Shown one piece after another: positions 9,978 to 22,952 of a DNA stretch of 64,000 bases. This DNA comes from Steinernema hermaphroditum (lineage: Eukaryota > Nematoda > Chromadorea > Rhabditida > Steinernematidae): assembly GCA_030435675.1 (NCBI GenBank), contig CM059621.1, positions 15,934,001 to 15,998,000 of the forward strand, given 5' to 3'. Both the position numbers and the translations under genes were made by a program. Positions within the stretch are counted from its first letter, which is position 1; each line of letters opens with the position of its first letter. The notes under the pieces were generated by a model. It was not told where the DNA came from. It did no database searches and saw only the letters and a program-made list of their open reading frames with translations.

Positions 9978-12900
9978 CCACTCATTATCCGGCCTTGTCT
10001 TCAGTGCTCAGTTACTCCATATTATGTTCCACACAGTTCAAAGTGGCAGTCATGCTGAGCGGTCTCAGACGTCTCGTTTGGTTTATTTCCACAGATGAAC
10101 ACAGCCTTTATCTCGTCTAATTCCATTTATTCGTCGCCAAAATCCACCATTTCCCCTCAATACTCTACTCCCCACTCGGCCTCCCAGACTCCTTGTTTAC
10201 CCGCTTCCACCCGGCTGGAGCCCTTTCATCTTATATAAAAGCGACGAGTTAATCAAATTTGGTCGAAAACGCCGTTGGTTTTCGTCGCCAAAATTGGTTT
10301 TGCGACTGTTTTCGCGCTGTTCGCTCAATAATTAATGTCGCCTCCCAAAGCGCCACGAATTAGGAGACGTGTCTTGTCGCGTGTGCGGTCGCCGTTAGTC
10401 ATCGAGGCTTTTAGGGCCGTTCAGAGCGTCTCAGCGTACTCTTTGAACCTTGGCATTTCATGAGCGTCTGCTTTTGGAGACAGAATCACCTGCTCTACAG
10501 CCGTGGCTTCAATTCTGCTTAATCTAATCTTCTATGTCCACTATTTATGTTTCCTACTAAGTGCCTGGAGACCTGGTCTGCATTTCTGTCCACCTTTCAA
10601 ATCTTTCGAAAATCCATATTTGTGGGGAACAAGTGTCTTATTTGTCTTTAAATGTAACAAACAAAGACATCAGCCTTAGAAAGAGTCCGAAATTGGATTT
10701 GGACACTCCTGTTGTTCAGAGAAAAAATGATTTTTGAGCTGTGAAGGAAATGAAGTTTCCTCTTCGCGGAATGACCGTGTCAGTTGTGGGTTACGGTAGG
10801 TCTTCTGAGCTCCCAAATCGATGAGCATTCCTAACCGTGTCTGAACAGAGTGTTAAGACCCTTCAGTCTTGTAGACAGATGAGTTATTTGAAGCGACACT
10901 ATGGAGTCAAACTAGTCATGTTTTGACAGTATTCACGAATGTCAGGAGTTTAGACACATACATCTGAAGAGCCGCTTCTGTCTTCTTCTTTCCAACCAAG
11001 ACCAATCTCGAGACGCCCACCCCCTGAGGAAATCCGTCACCCCCTGTTCATGGGTCCTTTCCTCAATCGCCCTTCTTGGCGCCTACTCAGACACAAACAA
11101 TTTCCTCGTCACGAGATCCCAAATTGGCCCAATTTGGCGGACCCTCTCGCGAGCGGTGCAAACTTGAAACGCGCAGTTTCCCCTATTATTTTTCCCAAAA
11201 AAAGCTGAAAATAAGCGCTTTGAAAGCTTGCTCGTTTATGCATGCGTCCGTTCCGAAAGCTCCAATAATCCCATTTTTTGATGAATGGGTTTTTGGCGTT
11301 GTTTTGTGTCGACTGGGTGCCGTGATTCGTAGGAGACGTCGGATGTCCAGACGAGATACTAGTTTTTGCTTAGTCTTGACATGAAGTCCCTGGGAATTTT
11401 GATTTGTGTATTGTAGCTATTGACTCCAACATAGGCATCCCGAACGTGCGCGATTGGTAAAGTGGTAGTGTGTTGTGCCGGGATACCAGACGTCGAGGGT
11501 CAGTTCCTCTGGGTAGCCATCTTTTTTTCGTCCACGTTTTCAGTGTGGAAACGCTTAAAACAGTGCTAGACATCTCCTTAAACAGTGCTAGACATCTCCT
11601 ACGTCCCGCTTATGAAAGTCGGCCCCAAGGTGGCTGAGAAATGTCTATATCCATCTTTATTGCCCAGTGTTTTGCTTTGTCCGCTGATCACCGCTTTGCT
11701 CGAGTTTTTCGCAAAACATAAATGACCTTTGTCTTGCCCCTTCTCTCGGAGAATTTTCTTCGCCTAGGCGTGTGGGCCCACGAGACAATGGCGACTTTGA
11801 GGCACGCAGTTTTGTGCTTTTTCGAGGAGGAAAATGAAGAATGGGATTAAAGAACAAAATAAATCATCATTAAATGGCTGAAAAACACTTTTTTGTAGTT
11901 ACATGTGAATCAGCTTCCAAATTAGAGTGTTTTTATGGTCTTAATTGACTTAATACGGTCGGGTTTTCGAGGAAAGGTGTTCAGAAAGAAAACAGTGATC
12001 ACACATCACTTGATTTTGTTTGAAAACAAGGCTAGGTTTCAAAGAACAGAGAGAGGGGGTCTTCCATGTTGGGCGTTCCTAGAATGTCATGCATGGTCGA
12101 ACTGTGTTTGCTGTTGTCCCGGTCATTGATTGGAGTAACCGACCTGAACCCCGGATTTTCTATGAGCGTGGAATCCAGCGCCTAATGTGATGAGTTTTAC
12201 ACTTCAACCCATCAAAACAAATCATTTTGCCCTTAGCTCAACCCTCAATAAGGCCACCCGCAGCGTTCCCTCAAGTCAATCACCTCGTTTGTTCACCTAG
12301 AGGCGTCGCCGCTGTCTCTCGGCGGCATCTTCCCCGCTTAATCCACCTATCTCGAGCGGTGATAAATTGGTTTGTTTTTCCGCGAGTTCTTTGCGCGTTC
12401 TTTCCTATGTCCATATGGGAAGTGATCCTTTTTGTAGACAGCCTCCACAGCAGACAGTGTCGCTCGAGACGTCTACAAGGATCAGCAAAGCTCACTCATT
12501 TTTGCAAAACTGTCTGATAGAGACCGGTCGGACGCGTTTTACTTGGAATCCAAATAGACACACTTCAAAGCACTCATTTGCAGACGTCTTGTCTATCTGC
12601 CTTCTTAGAATCTAGCTTTTGATGTTCAATTCATCCGGTCACACGTGAGCCAACTTCCGCTCCCGTCTCTAATGGACTAATTCTCCATTAGGCTTTCGAA
12701 TTAGAACAGTTTTGTCCGACGACGATCTTTGGACGTGTAGAATTTGCAGAAAACGTCAAAACACCGGCTTTTCTATGTGGAACCACGTCTCTCAACATTC
12801 ACATTCAAATGACTTCCGCCAACATTCAGTTCTTTCAAAGGATTAAAATCTGTTTTCGCGAATATTAGCGCATCGATTTCTTCTTAAAAGAGCCTAGATG

Positions 12901-13286
12901 CGAATACATAACAAAAAAATGTGGTAGTGAATTGAGGTCAGATGTGAAATAATATGAAATATATCTTTGAACTTTATTTCTTTTTTGATCAGTTTATTGT
13001 AGAAATATTGTCAGTAGGCTACAGGAAACGCTTCTTGGATCAGGAAAACTCACTGAGTATTTTGTAGACCTATCTTTTAGGAGAGTTTGCCAGTCCGTTC
13101 ACTTTAGGGCTAAAATCTAAAGACGATCAACATGAGCATCTGAGACGGCTAAATATTTTTTTGCAGAAGATAGTACCAGAACAGTTATTAGCCGGGGTCC
13201 CCTTCTTGTCTGCTGTCTGAAACCGACCGCTCCTCGACTGATCGAATGCGACCGCTTCCCTGCAGACAGACAGATTTGACCACATT
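9978..13286. other. Gene desert, left part
   Basis: No exon set is supported. A TATATAAA lies at 10231, but no gene follows it. GC-rich, A/T-box-containing stretches occur at 10130-10450 and 11040-11340. At 13195-13275 a piece of the tRNA-like repeat is found (see 22005-22130). Open frames such as 11076-11384 and 12227-12517 lack splice sites, codon bias or recognisable domains. Confidence 0.5.
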
Positions 13287-13873
13287 CATTAGCCAATAAG
13301 GAACTGACTGCGCAGACGTAATGGTCGAAGATTCGACTGGATCATGTGGACCATGGTTTATTCAGATGTTTTCTGTGCGCAGCAGAGCGAAGAAACCAAA
13401 CAATGGTCGGCGGAGGGAGGTCATTGGGGGGACTTGTTCTGCACTTCTTCTCAAAGAAATAAACATCGACCCATTCTTCGAATTGAAATTCTCTGATTGG
13501 CCCGGGTACTCGGTGGAACCACGTGCACTTTTTGGGTGAGAAACATTCCGAATGTAGGAGATTTCCCAATTTGGAATGCACAAGAAAGTCCACTGGAGAC
13601 TATTTGGGAGTGCATTCATAGACATCCTCCAAATTCGCCATGCTCTCTTCCAGCTCTAGATGGATTCGATGGACACTAAATCTCACCTATAGGCTATGTA
13701 TGCATTATCTTATGCTTTTACCATACGCTGTAGGGAAACATTCCAGAATGACAATATTTTCAAATTTAGCCATAAAAATAAAAGTGGCCCATTCCTTGGT
13801 GCGGTCGAAAAGAATTTCTCATCAAAAATGCTACTGGGTCGTTCCAGAAAACATAAGTCCACAAGATCCAGTT
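13287..13873 (+). repeat. Long interspersed repeat, left copy of an inverted pair
   Basis: The sequence from CATTAGCCAATAAGG (13287) to the ACATAAGTCCACAAGATCCA near 13873 recurs in reverse orientation at 20071-20604 with scattered differences and one larger indel (around 13600-13730). It spans an AAGAAATAAAC stretch and the flanks of the open frames seen here. A second, shorter direct copy of its inner part (TAGACATCCTCCAAATTCGC and neighbours) follows at about 13880-14045. It has no recognisable protein and is likely a non-autonomous element. Confidence 0.8.
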
Positions 13874-13879
13874 CACTTT

Positions 13880-14045
13880 TTGGGCGACACACATTTCTGC
13901 GCCGAATGTAGGGGATTTCCCAATTTCGAATGTACAAGAATGTCCTCTGAAAGCTGTTCAGGGAGTGCGTGCCTCCATAGACATCCTCCAAATTCGCCAT
14001 GCTCTCTTCCAGCGCTGGATGGATCCATGGACACTAGAGCTCACC
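13880..14045 (+). repeat. Partial direct copy of the 13.3-kb repeat
   Basis: The stretch with GGGGATTTCCCAATTTCGAA, TAGACATCCTCCAAATTCGC and ATGCTCTCTTCCAGC matches 13552-13675 with substitutions. It shows local duplication or nested insertion of the same repeat. Confidence 0.65.
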
Positions 14046-17000
14046 ACCGTATACGGAAGGGACACACCGTATAGGGAAGGGTGGCGCATTCCAGAACGAC
14101 CATATCTTACAATTGGGCCATAAAACATTTACAGAGTCTCAAATCAACCGGTCTCACTTCCATTGGCGTCTAGAATAGAAATAAAGAAGAAAGGGGAAAG
14201 CGGTTACACACAATTCTGCAGATTTTGAGATGTTTGTTCAGATTGACTGCCTCTGCAGAGAATGAAGTCTTCGTTAGGGATGCACATTGTTCCAGTGCCG
14301 TCACAGCCCTAGTCGTTATGGACAAGTCCATGCACCAGATCCTATTTGAACTACTGAAAAATGCACCTTTGTTTTGGACGGATTTTTGATCTACTGGTCT
14401 AGAAACCTCCAGTATTGCCTGGTCCCGTACGGCTCAGACAGATTTCTCAAAAGCGCATTTTCTTCGCCGCGTTTTTCACTTCAGTTCAAGAGAGCACCTT
14501 CCTAAGGGCGGCCCAAATCGCAAATTCCCTTTATGACGGCGCTCCCTCGCGGCAAGACCACTCCACTTTGATAAATTTGTTATTTCTCCACGAAAAACAA
14601 AACGATTTTCGCGTTTTTCGGCGTCCGATGATTAATGAGTTTATGCGTGCTCGTCGCGGCGTCCCCGAATTGGCGTTTCGACGAGCTGCGGCACCGCCAC
14701 CGCCGATGTAATGTTATGAATTCCTCCTCCCCTTCTTCTTCTCGCTTTGTGGCGGTCGCAAGGTGCTTTGCATGATCTTGTGGCTTGGGAGCTTTGTTTT
14801 TGGTGAGGGGACTTTAGATATGTTGTTCTTATCGTGGATTTGTGACCAAAATAAAAGGTTTTTTTTCTGGAGGTGCTCCAACAAAAGACCAGCCACTATT
14901 AAGAAGATGTCCTGAATCATGGCCATCACGGTTTTTGGGTAGTTTTTATGTGGGTTTCACTGAATATGGAAACAAAACAAACTCGATTTTGTGTCACTTA
15001 AGCACTATAGGATAGCCCGGTCGACCTTGTAGCGGTCAAGCATGTAAGAAGATGTCCTGAATCGTGGCTATCACGGTTTTTTTTTCAATGAAACATGGAT
15101 AGTCGATCTGCACTGGTATATGTCATCGAAGTTCTGCAGGATGGACTGTGGTAGGATGGTATCCATGGACCGGGAATAGGCAGAGGAATTCGCCGGATCA
15201 GAGATGAGGTATTTTGATGTGGGTTTCACTAATTATGTACTGTAGATCGTTTCGGAATAACTAAGGGTTTAATTCTCTTTTCAATGGGCCACCTTAGCTT
15301 TATGTATACGTTACCATTTTAGTATAAAATCCAACGTTCCGACTTCAACCACCTATATAGAACACTGAAAAATAGGATTAAAGATGTTCTATAGGCCAAT
15401 TTGAAAAGCGCTATCGTTTCCTATTGTCCCTCTATGATGTGCTAGAAGCAGAAGAAAGATAATGCGTAATCTGATGATTTGAATCCATTTGGATCTGGGA
15501 ATAGACAATTAGGAGTAGCGAATTAGGCGAATTTCATTGGGTTCATCTTTCATGGAACGCCCAAGTATATCGAGTATTTGTGACGGAAAATTGCTATGTT
15601 TGTGGGACAGGGAAACGCGGAACTAAAGTTTTCGAGATCTTTCAGATTTAGTGGATCCATTCATCCATGGATCCGTCTGTAGCTCGGAGCAAACATTTCG
15701 AATTTGGAGGTAAAATTTTCGAGATCTTGAAATCGGAGCATGGAAATCTGAGTTTTGTTTCTCGGGACGATCGAGAATGACCGCTCAAATGGAAGTCAAA
15801 AGACGGAATCTCCTTGATATAATTGATCTTTCCCTCACCCTTAAGCATAATTCCCATCTTTGTCATCGTCCTCCTGGACGTCCTCCTAACACAGTGACCT
15901 TTATGGACGTGTTTACTACACTTAAAAGTTCTCAGGTGTTTAAGGATTTCGCGTTTTGTCGAAGTAAAAATGGTCAAATTGCTATGCCCTTCTTTCCCAT
16001 AAACAAGAGACATTCTAAACTCGTGGATGTTCCAAAAGGAGATTCGATTCCACTTATCCCTCGATGAGAAAGCGCTCGTGGAGGATTTGCAGATGTGTCC
16101 TTCGGAGGGAAGAAGGGATTTATGTAGTTTAAAGGATCAGGACGGGATTCGGACGTTAGATAAGACAGATGGATTCTTGACGACGCTTCGAAACACACCA
16201 CCAAAGATCCGTCTTTCGTCGCCACTTTTGTCGATCTAAATCGCGTTTTTGTTGAAGGGAGGTCGGAAAGACGTCAGTCATCCAGCCTCCGGTTTCTTCC
16301 AAACTATTAATAACCGTTTTTGACGGCGTCTTTGATTATTGCGGCCATCTGGTTCTGTTCCGTCGGTGACTCATCGGCCATTCTTTGCCTGTTTCCTCTT
16401 ATTTCCTGCTCCAAACCCAGCTCAACATACACTTTCTAATCATCGCCTCCAACGATGCAACGTTCTAACTGTCGTTGATGTTTCCGAACGCCCTGAATTC
16501 GCGACTTCCATCGACTTCTTAGCCTCTGACTCATCGGCGTCGCCGCGGGATCCTAATGGCATCGCGTCAGAAATGTTTGTCACGCGGCTCAGCGCCGTTC
16601 TCGTTTCTTTGAAAACAAATGAAACTCTAAAGTATCAGTCGGTCATTTTTTTCTCACATATCACAGAAGAGATCACCTAGCGATTGCTTTCCGAGACTGA
16701 CATGGCACATGAAAATTGAGAGTTTACCCGTTCCCGTTTTCTTCGTATGTTTGATGAAAATGAAAACTTAAGGCAAGAACCCACTGTAGACAGAACTCTA
16801 GAAAGCCATTCAGAAATTCAGACCGGTGAGACCGGTAGGGTGCTCTCGTTTTCCGACCAGTCTCACCTTATGATTCTCTCAGAAATGTCTTTCTACACTT
16901 CTGTCTAAATGCCCTTTTTTGAGCCACCCTGCAGATTAGAAACTTTTCTAAATAGACTAAACGATATCTAGATTGTGATTAAAGTACAACGCCAAAAAGG

Positions 17001-20000
17001 GAATTAACTCTATCTCGATTCTAGACTGTGTGCCAAGGGAGAAGTCCACACAGTCAGTTCCAGCATCATCTAAATAGAGATCGGTTGCTAAAGAAAAAAG
17101 TTAAAGTTAAAAACACCACTTTTACGTATCGGAAAATAGCAAAGCGGTTACAGATACTTCTTCAAATTTCGAGTTTAGCTGATCAAAACGTTTATAGAGA
17201 GTCTAGTTCAGAGATAGGCAGAAAATTTGATTGGTATTCACCATTAGCTTAATCAAAAAGGGTTCAACAGCTCAAAAATTAGATTCTAATGGTTCAACAT
17301 TCACGTATGTTGTGCCCTTTCCACAGAACTTTAGGTACAAACGCTACGTAAGACAGAGTCTATTTTCTGCATGGCTACGTCTCCGGAACCCAATTGGAGC
17401 GCCATCCTGTGGGGTCCCTTTTTAGGCGACGCCTCACGCAGCTCCCCTTCCGGAGGCGCCGCCTTCCTCTTCGCGTCTTTGACGAAGGTAAGGAGGGAGC
17501 AGGTGAAGTGACACGATTAGGCCACATTCACGCGCCTAATCGACTATTCACCACGTTCCTTTCTTCTTTCTGGGTGGCGATGAGATAGTTCATTTACTCG
17601 GGATGGGGTTCAGCGTCACTGAGCCATTCAAGATCAAGATCTGGGCGTATTTTTGAAGGAACGCGCGGCTTTCATTGGCGTGTTTGTGGTTAAAGCTGTC
17701 TAAGGTCCAATGGAACAAAGAAGGAAACGTGTAGAATTCCTAATTTTTAAGCGTCGTTTAGTTAAGTCTGTGGTATCAACCTCTGATGTCATGACACAAC
17801 TGGTGGCGTTAAGTACCTCTAGGGTAGAGAACCTCTAGAGAGTGGGTTCCGATCATCCGACTCACCCAGATCTCATAAAGGAAGTGATAGGCGCCGTCCA
17901 AGACTGGTGAAGTGAGTAACTCTAAATAGTGTGTCTGGGAACTATTGTCTGTACTCATTTCCTTTCAAAGCCAAATATCCGCTAAAATGGTTACACATAC
18001 ATCACGGATGAGAATAGACAGCTCGAAATATAATTCGACAAAGACAAAGACAGGATTCTGTATTAGGCGGTGGGAATCAAAAGGAGATTACTACGTAAAT
18101 TTCTACTTCGAACCTTCCACCGCTATCCGCATTTAAATGACTGTTCCGACAATTTTTTTTCGTTCTTCCTTTTTCCTGTGGAGACATATATGATGTACGT
18201 GTGGCATTACGACTGTGACATTTCAATTTCCACTTCTTCCGAAAAGACTTATGATGACATCATCGCTCATTTCACTTTGTTTTCGCCTATTTTTTGTAAT
18301 TTCCCAAGTGGAACCAAAGGGGCTGATGTTGTCGTATTCGGGGAATCGAGATGGGATGGATCTCCTCTAATTGAATTAACAAATGGAGTATATTTATAGA
18401 AATCATAGCATGGGATGGTTGATCTATTTTTGGCCGTCCTCGTCTCCTAGCACCTCTGATCGGGTCAACTTGGTTTTTTCTCTTTTTTGGCCACCATTCG
18501 TCGACCTCATTTTCTAAAAGCTCCGCTGTCCTAGCCATGTTTGTCCTCTCACAGCAAATCGCGTGATATGGGATGGTCCTTCTATTGAATTAATAAATGT
18601 GAAGATGAAGACATTTCTTCGTGACCAAAAGATTACGACCGCCTTGTGCACCAGCGCCTCTCCTCCACCATTTGGTGGTGACGTTCGAACTACGGTGCTC
18701 CAGGCCTTCTGGGAGAGAATGACCGCTATCTCAGCTCATTTCTACACCTATTTATCCGTCCACTGTACATACATATGAGAACGACCGGTTCAGCCCATAG
18801 TGGCGTCTGAAATGGAGATCTTGAGCCAGGCCTAGACTGAGACGGAACGGGCCGGGTGGCTTGTTGTGGGGAATTACGTTGCTACAGACTGGCAAAATTC
18901 AGGGTATTCTCTGTGAGACCATATGCTCAAATCATGTCACTGGTGTCGTCACAGTCATCAAAACGGCTAACATCCGCATTTATCCGACCACTGTACATAT
19001 GAGAACGACTGGTTTAGCCCACAGTGGCATCTTGAGGCAGGTCTAGACAGAGTATGAGCAACCTCGACTCCTCCGTTTCATCAAATGATATTTGGCTGTA
19101 TTCGTAGTAGATTTGCAAAGAAGCCAGCGTCCCTTTCCTGGTGACACCCTCCCCACCCTAATCTCATCACACAGCCCCCAGATCATCCATGCCTTCCCCA
19201 CAGGACCATTTTTCCAAACGCTGTTTTCGCCGTCATCCAATTGCCCTTCCGAACTTCGACCTCATTTCCTTAAAACCACACATTTCCTGTAGAAACGTCG
19301 CTGCGCCGAGGTCCACTTCTGCGCACTCCGAAGCGAAATCGAATTCTGGGAACGTCGTTAGCCGGCCGCAGCCGAAGCGGAAGGCGGTCAAACGTCGCCG
19401 TCGACGACAATCCAATTACTTCTCCCGCGCGCTAATTTGCGCGCTTCGATTTGTTTTCGGCCTCGCGTCGTAATTAGTTTTGTTGTCCCGTAGCGAAAAG
19501 TCGTGGCGGGACCCGTGTCGTAATTAATGGATTAGTGGGCGGCAGATGTTTTCTCCCGAGGCGTTGAGACGTTAATTATTCGTTGAGGGAGGTAAGGGAG
19601 GGAGGGAGTATCCAGGGGCCTTGATTAGTCCGTCTTTTTTGTGATGATTTTGAGAACGATAACCGACTCCTTTATGTTGAGGGGGGAGGGAGACTAAGAA
19701 TAAAAAGAATAGCGCATTCCAGTGCGACCATTCATGACCGCCATCCCTGTTCTTTTCGACCACACTAAGGAAGTATTTTCGAACGTATATCAACCCATCG
19801 CACGAAAAAAACCCAATGAAAAAAGCCAAAAAGGACCACCCACCAATTTAAGTTTCCGGGAATTTTTGACATTTTTCAGAATTGGCCATTTCGACTGTCT
19901 CCCGCTTTTTTTTATTGCGAACACCAAACTCTATCCACAGGGATTAAGTGAAAGTTGAAGTGACTAAGTGGCAGTGCGTCAATCCGTTTGAACCCGTTTG

Positions 20001-20070
20001 GAAGTGGCAAGATCTAACGGGGGTCATCAGGCCCTCATAGGATAGGAAGTGATAGTGAACACTGCGAATT
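14046..20070. other. Gene desert between the two inverted repeat copies
   Basis: No gene is supported. Items seen: direct duplication of AAGAAGATGTCCTGAATC plus flanks at 14902-14975 and 15046-15085; a degenerate MITE at 16785-16931; a duplicated block with CCACTGTACATA..ATGAGAACGAC at 18755-18835 and 18985-19055; and GC-rich islands at 14500-14710 and 19290-19560 rich in TAATTA-type motifs (for example TTTTGTTGTCCCGTAGCG and CGTAATTAATGG). The islands could be regulatory. Open frames at 15648-16013 and 16339-16680 show no family features. Confidence 0.5.
16785..16931 (+). mobile_element. Small MITE of the CAGGGTG/ACCGGT family (degenerate)
   Basis: It runs from CACTGTAGACAGAACTC to ATGCCCTTTTTTGAGCCACC near 16931. 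It has the family's two halves: GTCTAGACAG-like ends and an inner GAGACCGG..CCGACCAGTCTCAC palindrome. The left end has lost the outer CAGGGTG. Better copies are at 53420-53587 and 56878-57040. Confidence 0.6.
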
Positions 20071-20604
20071 TACTGGATCTTGTGAGGACTTATGTTCTCT
20101 GGAACGACCCAGTAGCATTTTTTATGGGATGATTCTTTTCGATCACACCAAGGAATGGGCCACTTCTATTTTTATGGCTAAATTTGAAATTATAGTCATT
20201 CTGGAATGTTTCCCTATAGGGTATAGGTATGATCTGGTGTCCATGGATCCATCCGGAACTGGAAGCGAGCATGGCGGCACTCCCCGGTAGCCTTCGGTGG
20301 ACTTTCTTGTGCATTCCAAATTGGGAAATCTCCTACATTCGGAATGTTTCTCACCCAAAAAGTGCACGTGGTTCCACCGAGTACCCGGGCCAATCAGAGA
20401 ATTTCAATTCGGAGAATGGATCGATGTTTATTTCTTTGAGAAGAAGTGCAGAACGAGTCCCCCCAGTGACCTCCCTCCGCCGACCATTGTTTGGTTTGTT
20501 CGCTCTGCTGCGCACGGAAAACATCTGAATAAACCATGGTCCACATGCTCCAGTCGAATCTTCGGCCATTACGTCTGCGCAGTCAGTTCCTTATTGGCTA
20601 ATGA
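20071..20604 (-). repeat. Long interspersed repeat, right copy of the inverted pair
   Basis: It is the reverse complement of 13287-13873, from TACTGGATCTTGTG at 20071 to GGCTAATGAGT at 20604. It shares GTGCACGTGGTTCCACCGAG, the GTACCCGGGCCAATCAGAGA block and the outer CCTTATTGGCTAATG with the left copy. The similarity stops on both sides, which defines the unit. Confidence 0.8.
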
Positions 20605-21084
20605 GTGTTTTGCTGGAATTCGTTCAAGATAGATTTTCTGTTCGGTGATTGCGTCTCGGGTGTGTGGTTGGTGCTGCAGGTTTAAAGTGTCGGTCTAAAG
20701 TTCTAAAAATAATTTAGTCTTAGACATAGGGTAAAACGCGTTTTAATTTATCTGTTTTTGAAAAAAATTAATAGAAAAATGAAGTTGGCGAGATTTTAGA
20801 GGGTGTAAAACTATGGATATGGATAACGCAGGTCTTTTTTTTTGCTAAAACTACATATTTTATGCGTCATCGAAAAGAAATATTGCTAATATTTCCTCAC
20901 GAACTGTGATTCCAGTGTGAATATGCGCAGATTCAATGGGAATTACTTAAACGTAATCTCCTTTGAACGTAGCTACAGTTGAATTTTTGAACAAACATTT
21001 TTCTATTCTTGTTTTATGGTGAAGAACAGTGAGACATTCTTCTGTGGCGCCTGTTCTTTGCCCTCTTAGCCATATGCCCTTGGA

Positions 21085-21180
21085 GAACCGTGTGGTCGGT
21101 TTCAGACAGCAGACAAAACATAGACCCGGGCGTCGAACCGACCCCGACCGATTTACAAATCAGACATGTTCGCAATGAGC
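21085..21180 (-). repeat. tRNA-related SINE-like repeat, copy A
   Basis: On the minus strand it reads CATTGCGAACATGTCTGATT, then TGTAAATCGGTCGGGGTCGG and TTCGACGCCCGG. The GGTTCGACGCC resembles the pol III B box (one mismatch) and the part before it resembles an anticodon arm, but T-stem and acceptor pairing fail. The tail (TGTCTGCTGTCTGAAACCGA) is shared with copy B and with 13195-13275. Confidence 0.55.
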
Positions 21181-21829
21181 CTTGAACTACAGACAGTTCT
21201 AATAGGTCGGTCCACTCCACAGATCGGCCGGGTGGTCCTGCCACGAACACCAGCAAGGCAGCAAATCGGCCTGCGGCACTGCTGCGCCTTCGAGACCGAG
21301 AACCAATTGTCTACCGTGTTAGACTGGAATAAAGCATTTTTTGGTTCTACGCTTTTGACAATTAGTAAATCTTCCTCACAGCTATTTACTTAATTTTTTA
21401 GAAGCATTCCTCAGCCCCTTTTACACTTACACCTTTCTAATTACCGTGACCATGACCTGAAAAGTCCTAAAATAAACGTCATAATGTTTTCATTTTCACG
21501 GTCGCAGAACCCAAAGAATCCTGTATAGGAACCTAAGATCGGTAGACGCTGAAACGTCACTCGGAGGAAAGGACATATCCTCGTTGGTTTACGCTTTAAA
21601 AATTAGTCAGAACAATGTATTGGTGGCGCTCGGTTACGCAGTGATGTCATCCTGACTCACAGCGCCTGTTTTCCAATTGTAGACGACTTGTACCTTGAGC
21701 AATCAATTCGCGCCATGTTGTTTAATTAGGTCTGTACGTAGACGTCTCTGTACCCTGGTATATGCACCCAAAAACAGGATAAAGTGAGTAAACATTTCCG
21801 TCATAAAGGCATTGGAAACAGGGTTTAGT

Positions 21830-21985
21830 TTTTGCACTCAAGTCACTTTATGTTTAGTCATCGTTTAGCCAGGAACGGGAGGATGGAGGTACAAACGGAA
21901 CCCATAGAAATATGATTTGTTGGACAGAAACTTCCATATACATGTCGTTTCTGCAATTTAACAAAAGTTCCTAGATTTGACTATT
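21830..21985 (+). repeat. Dispersed repeat, copy 1 (copy 2 at 57285-57495)
   Basis: It shares CTCAAGTCACTT, ATGTTTAGTC, CCAGGAACG, ATATGATTTGTTG and AATTTAACAAAAGTTCCTAG with 57285-57495. Copy 2 carries an extra block in its last third. No coding potential is seen. Confidence 0.65.
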
Positions 21986-22004
21986 ATCCCGTTCTGCATC
22001 TGCA

Positions 22005-22130
22005 GGGAAGCGGTCGCATTCGATCATTCGAGTAGCGGTCGGTTTCAGACAGCACACAAAATGAGGACTGAGAGCGGCGTCGAACCGACCCCGATCGGTC
22101 TACAAATCAAACACGTTCGCAATGAATCAC
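22005..22130 (-). repeat. tRNA-related SINE-like repeat, copy B
   Basis: The minus strand reads TTGCGAACGTGTTTGATTTG, TAGACCGATCGGGGTCGGTT and CGACGCC, then a non-tRNA body with GTGTGCTGTCTGAAACCGAC and AATGCGACCGCTTCCCTGCA. The body is nearly identical to 13200-13265 on the plus strand. The order tRNA-like head then unrelated body is that of a SINE; no tail is clear. Confidence 0.55.
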
Positions 22131-22601
22131 TAAGATATTTAAGATGAGACAGGGTGTCTGCCACTATGTCTTTGAGGACGCTAGATAGTATCCCGTGCTA
22201 CATGTGGTTCCTGCTATGCATTCTCGCGTCGTATGACGAAGCAAATTCGAAAACAGCTTCGGGCAGTTATGGTTACTTCCCGTCCATGTCGTTCTATGTA
22301 GTTTTGGTCTTTTGATTAGAGCAAGACCTTCAGGAAGCAAACAACTTCTTATACGTGTATTAGAGTTCGTGCCTTCCCAAAAAAAGGCGTAGACTCGAAA
22401 ACAGCTTCGGGCAAACCTACCCTTAACCTCGAAGTGCACGTGTGTATGTTGTTTGCTTCGTATCTGATAGGTTGTCTCGAAAGTTTCAGGATACTTTTGG
22501 GTCATTTCTGGTCTTCCCAGGTCTCTCCGACTGAAGGTAAAAAGAGCTATGAACTGTAATGGCATAGAGCAGTTGTATATGAAAACAAGCAAATTTCGGC
22601 A

Positions 22602-22952
22602 ATGACCAGAGACACTTGGGTCTCAAGGGGAAGGCGGCCAACTGGTGCACTCCTAATGAGACCCTACTTTCTGTTTGGGAGGGGGAAGGACGCGAAAACA
22701 GGCGGGAGATGGTTATCTTGTTCTGATGAGGACAACACACAAAATTTGCCAATTATTCCGATATATCGAACTCTGACCTTTCCTATTTGTATTCTAAGTG
22801 AGCATGTCTATCGCTTGTCTCCTTGAGCACACCTGAACCCACACAGCATCGTCTGTTTTCGCGTCCTTCCCCTCCGAAACACAAATTAGCGTCTCATTAG
22901 GAGTGCACCACTTGGCCGCCTTCCCCTCGAGAGCCAAGTGCCTTCGCGCTTA
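22602..22952. repeat. Inverted repeat with arms of about 105 bp
   Basis: The left arm (22602-22706: GAGACACTTGGGTCTC.., GGAAGGCGGCCAACTGGTGC, ACTCCTAATGAGAC, GGAAGGACGCGAAAACAG) is repeated in reverse at 22848-22952 (CTGTTTTCGCGTCCTTCCCC.., GTCTCATTAGGAGTGCACCA, CTTGGCCGCCTTCCCCTCG). The spacer is about 140 bases. RNA from it could fold into a long hairpin. It may be a MITE. Confidence 0.75.

Noticed and set aside
11440..11515. tRNA-like stretch (TGGTAAAGTGGTAGTG matches an A box)
   Set aside because: No matching B box and the acceptor ends do not pair, so it is not called a tRNA gene.
13321..14074. Several open frames on both strands of the 13.3-kb repeat
   Set aside because: The same frames appear in the inverted copy at 20.2-20.6 kb with stops and indels; no family features.
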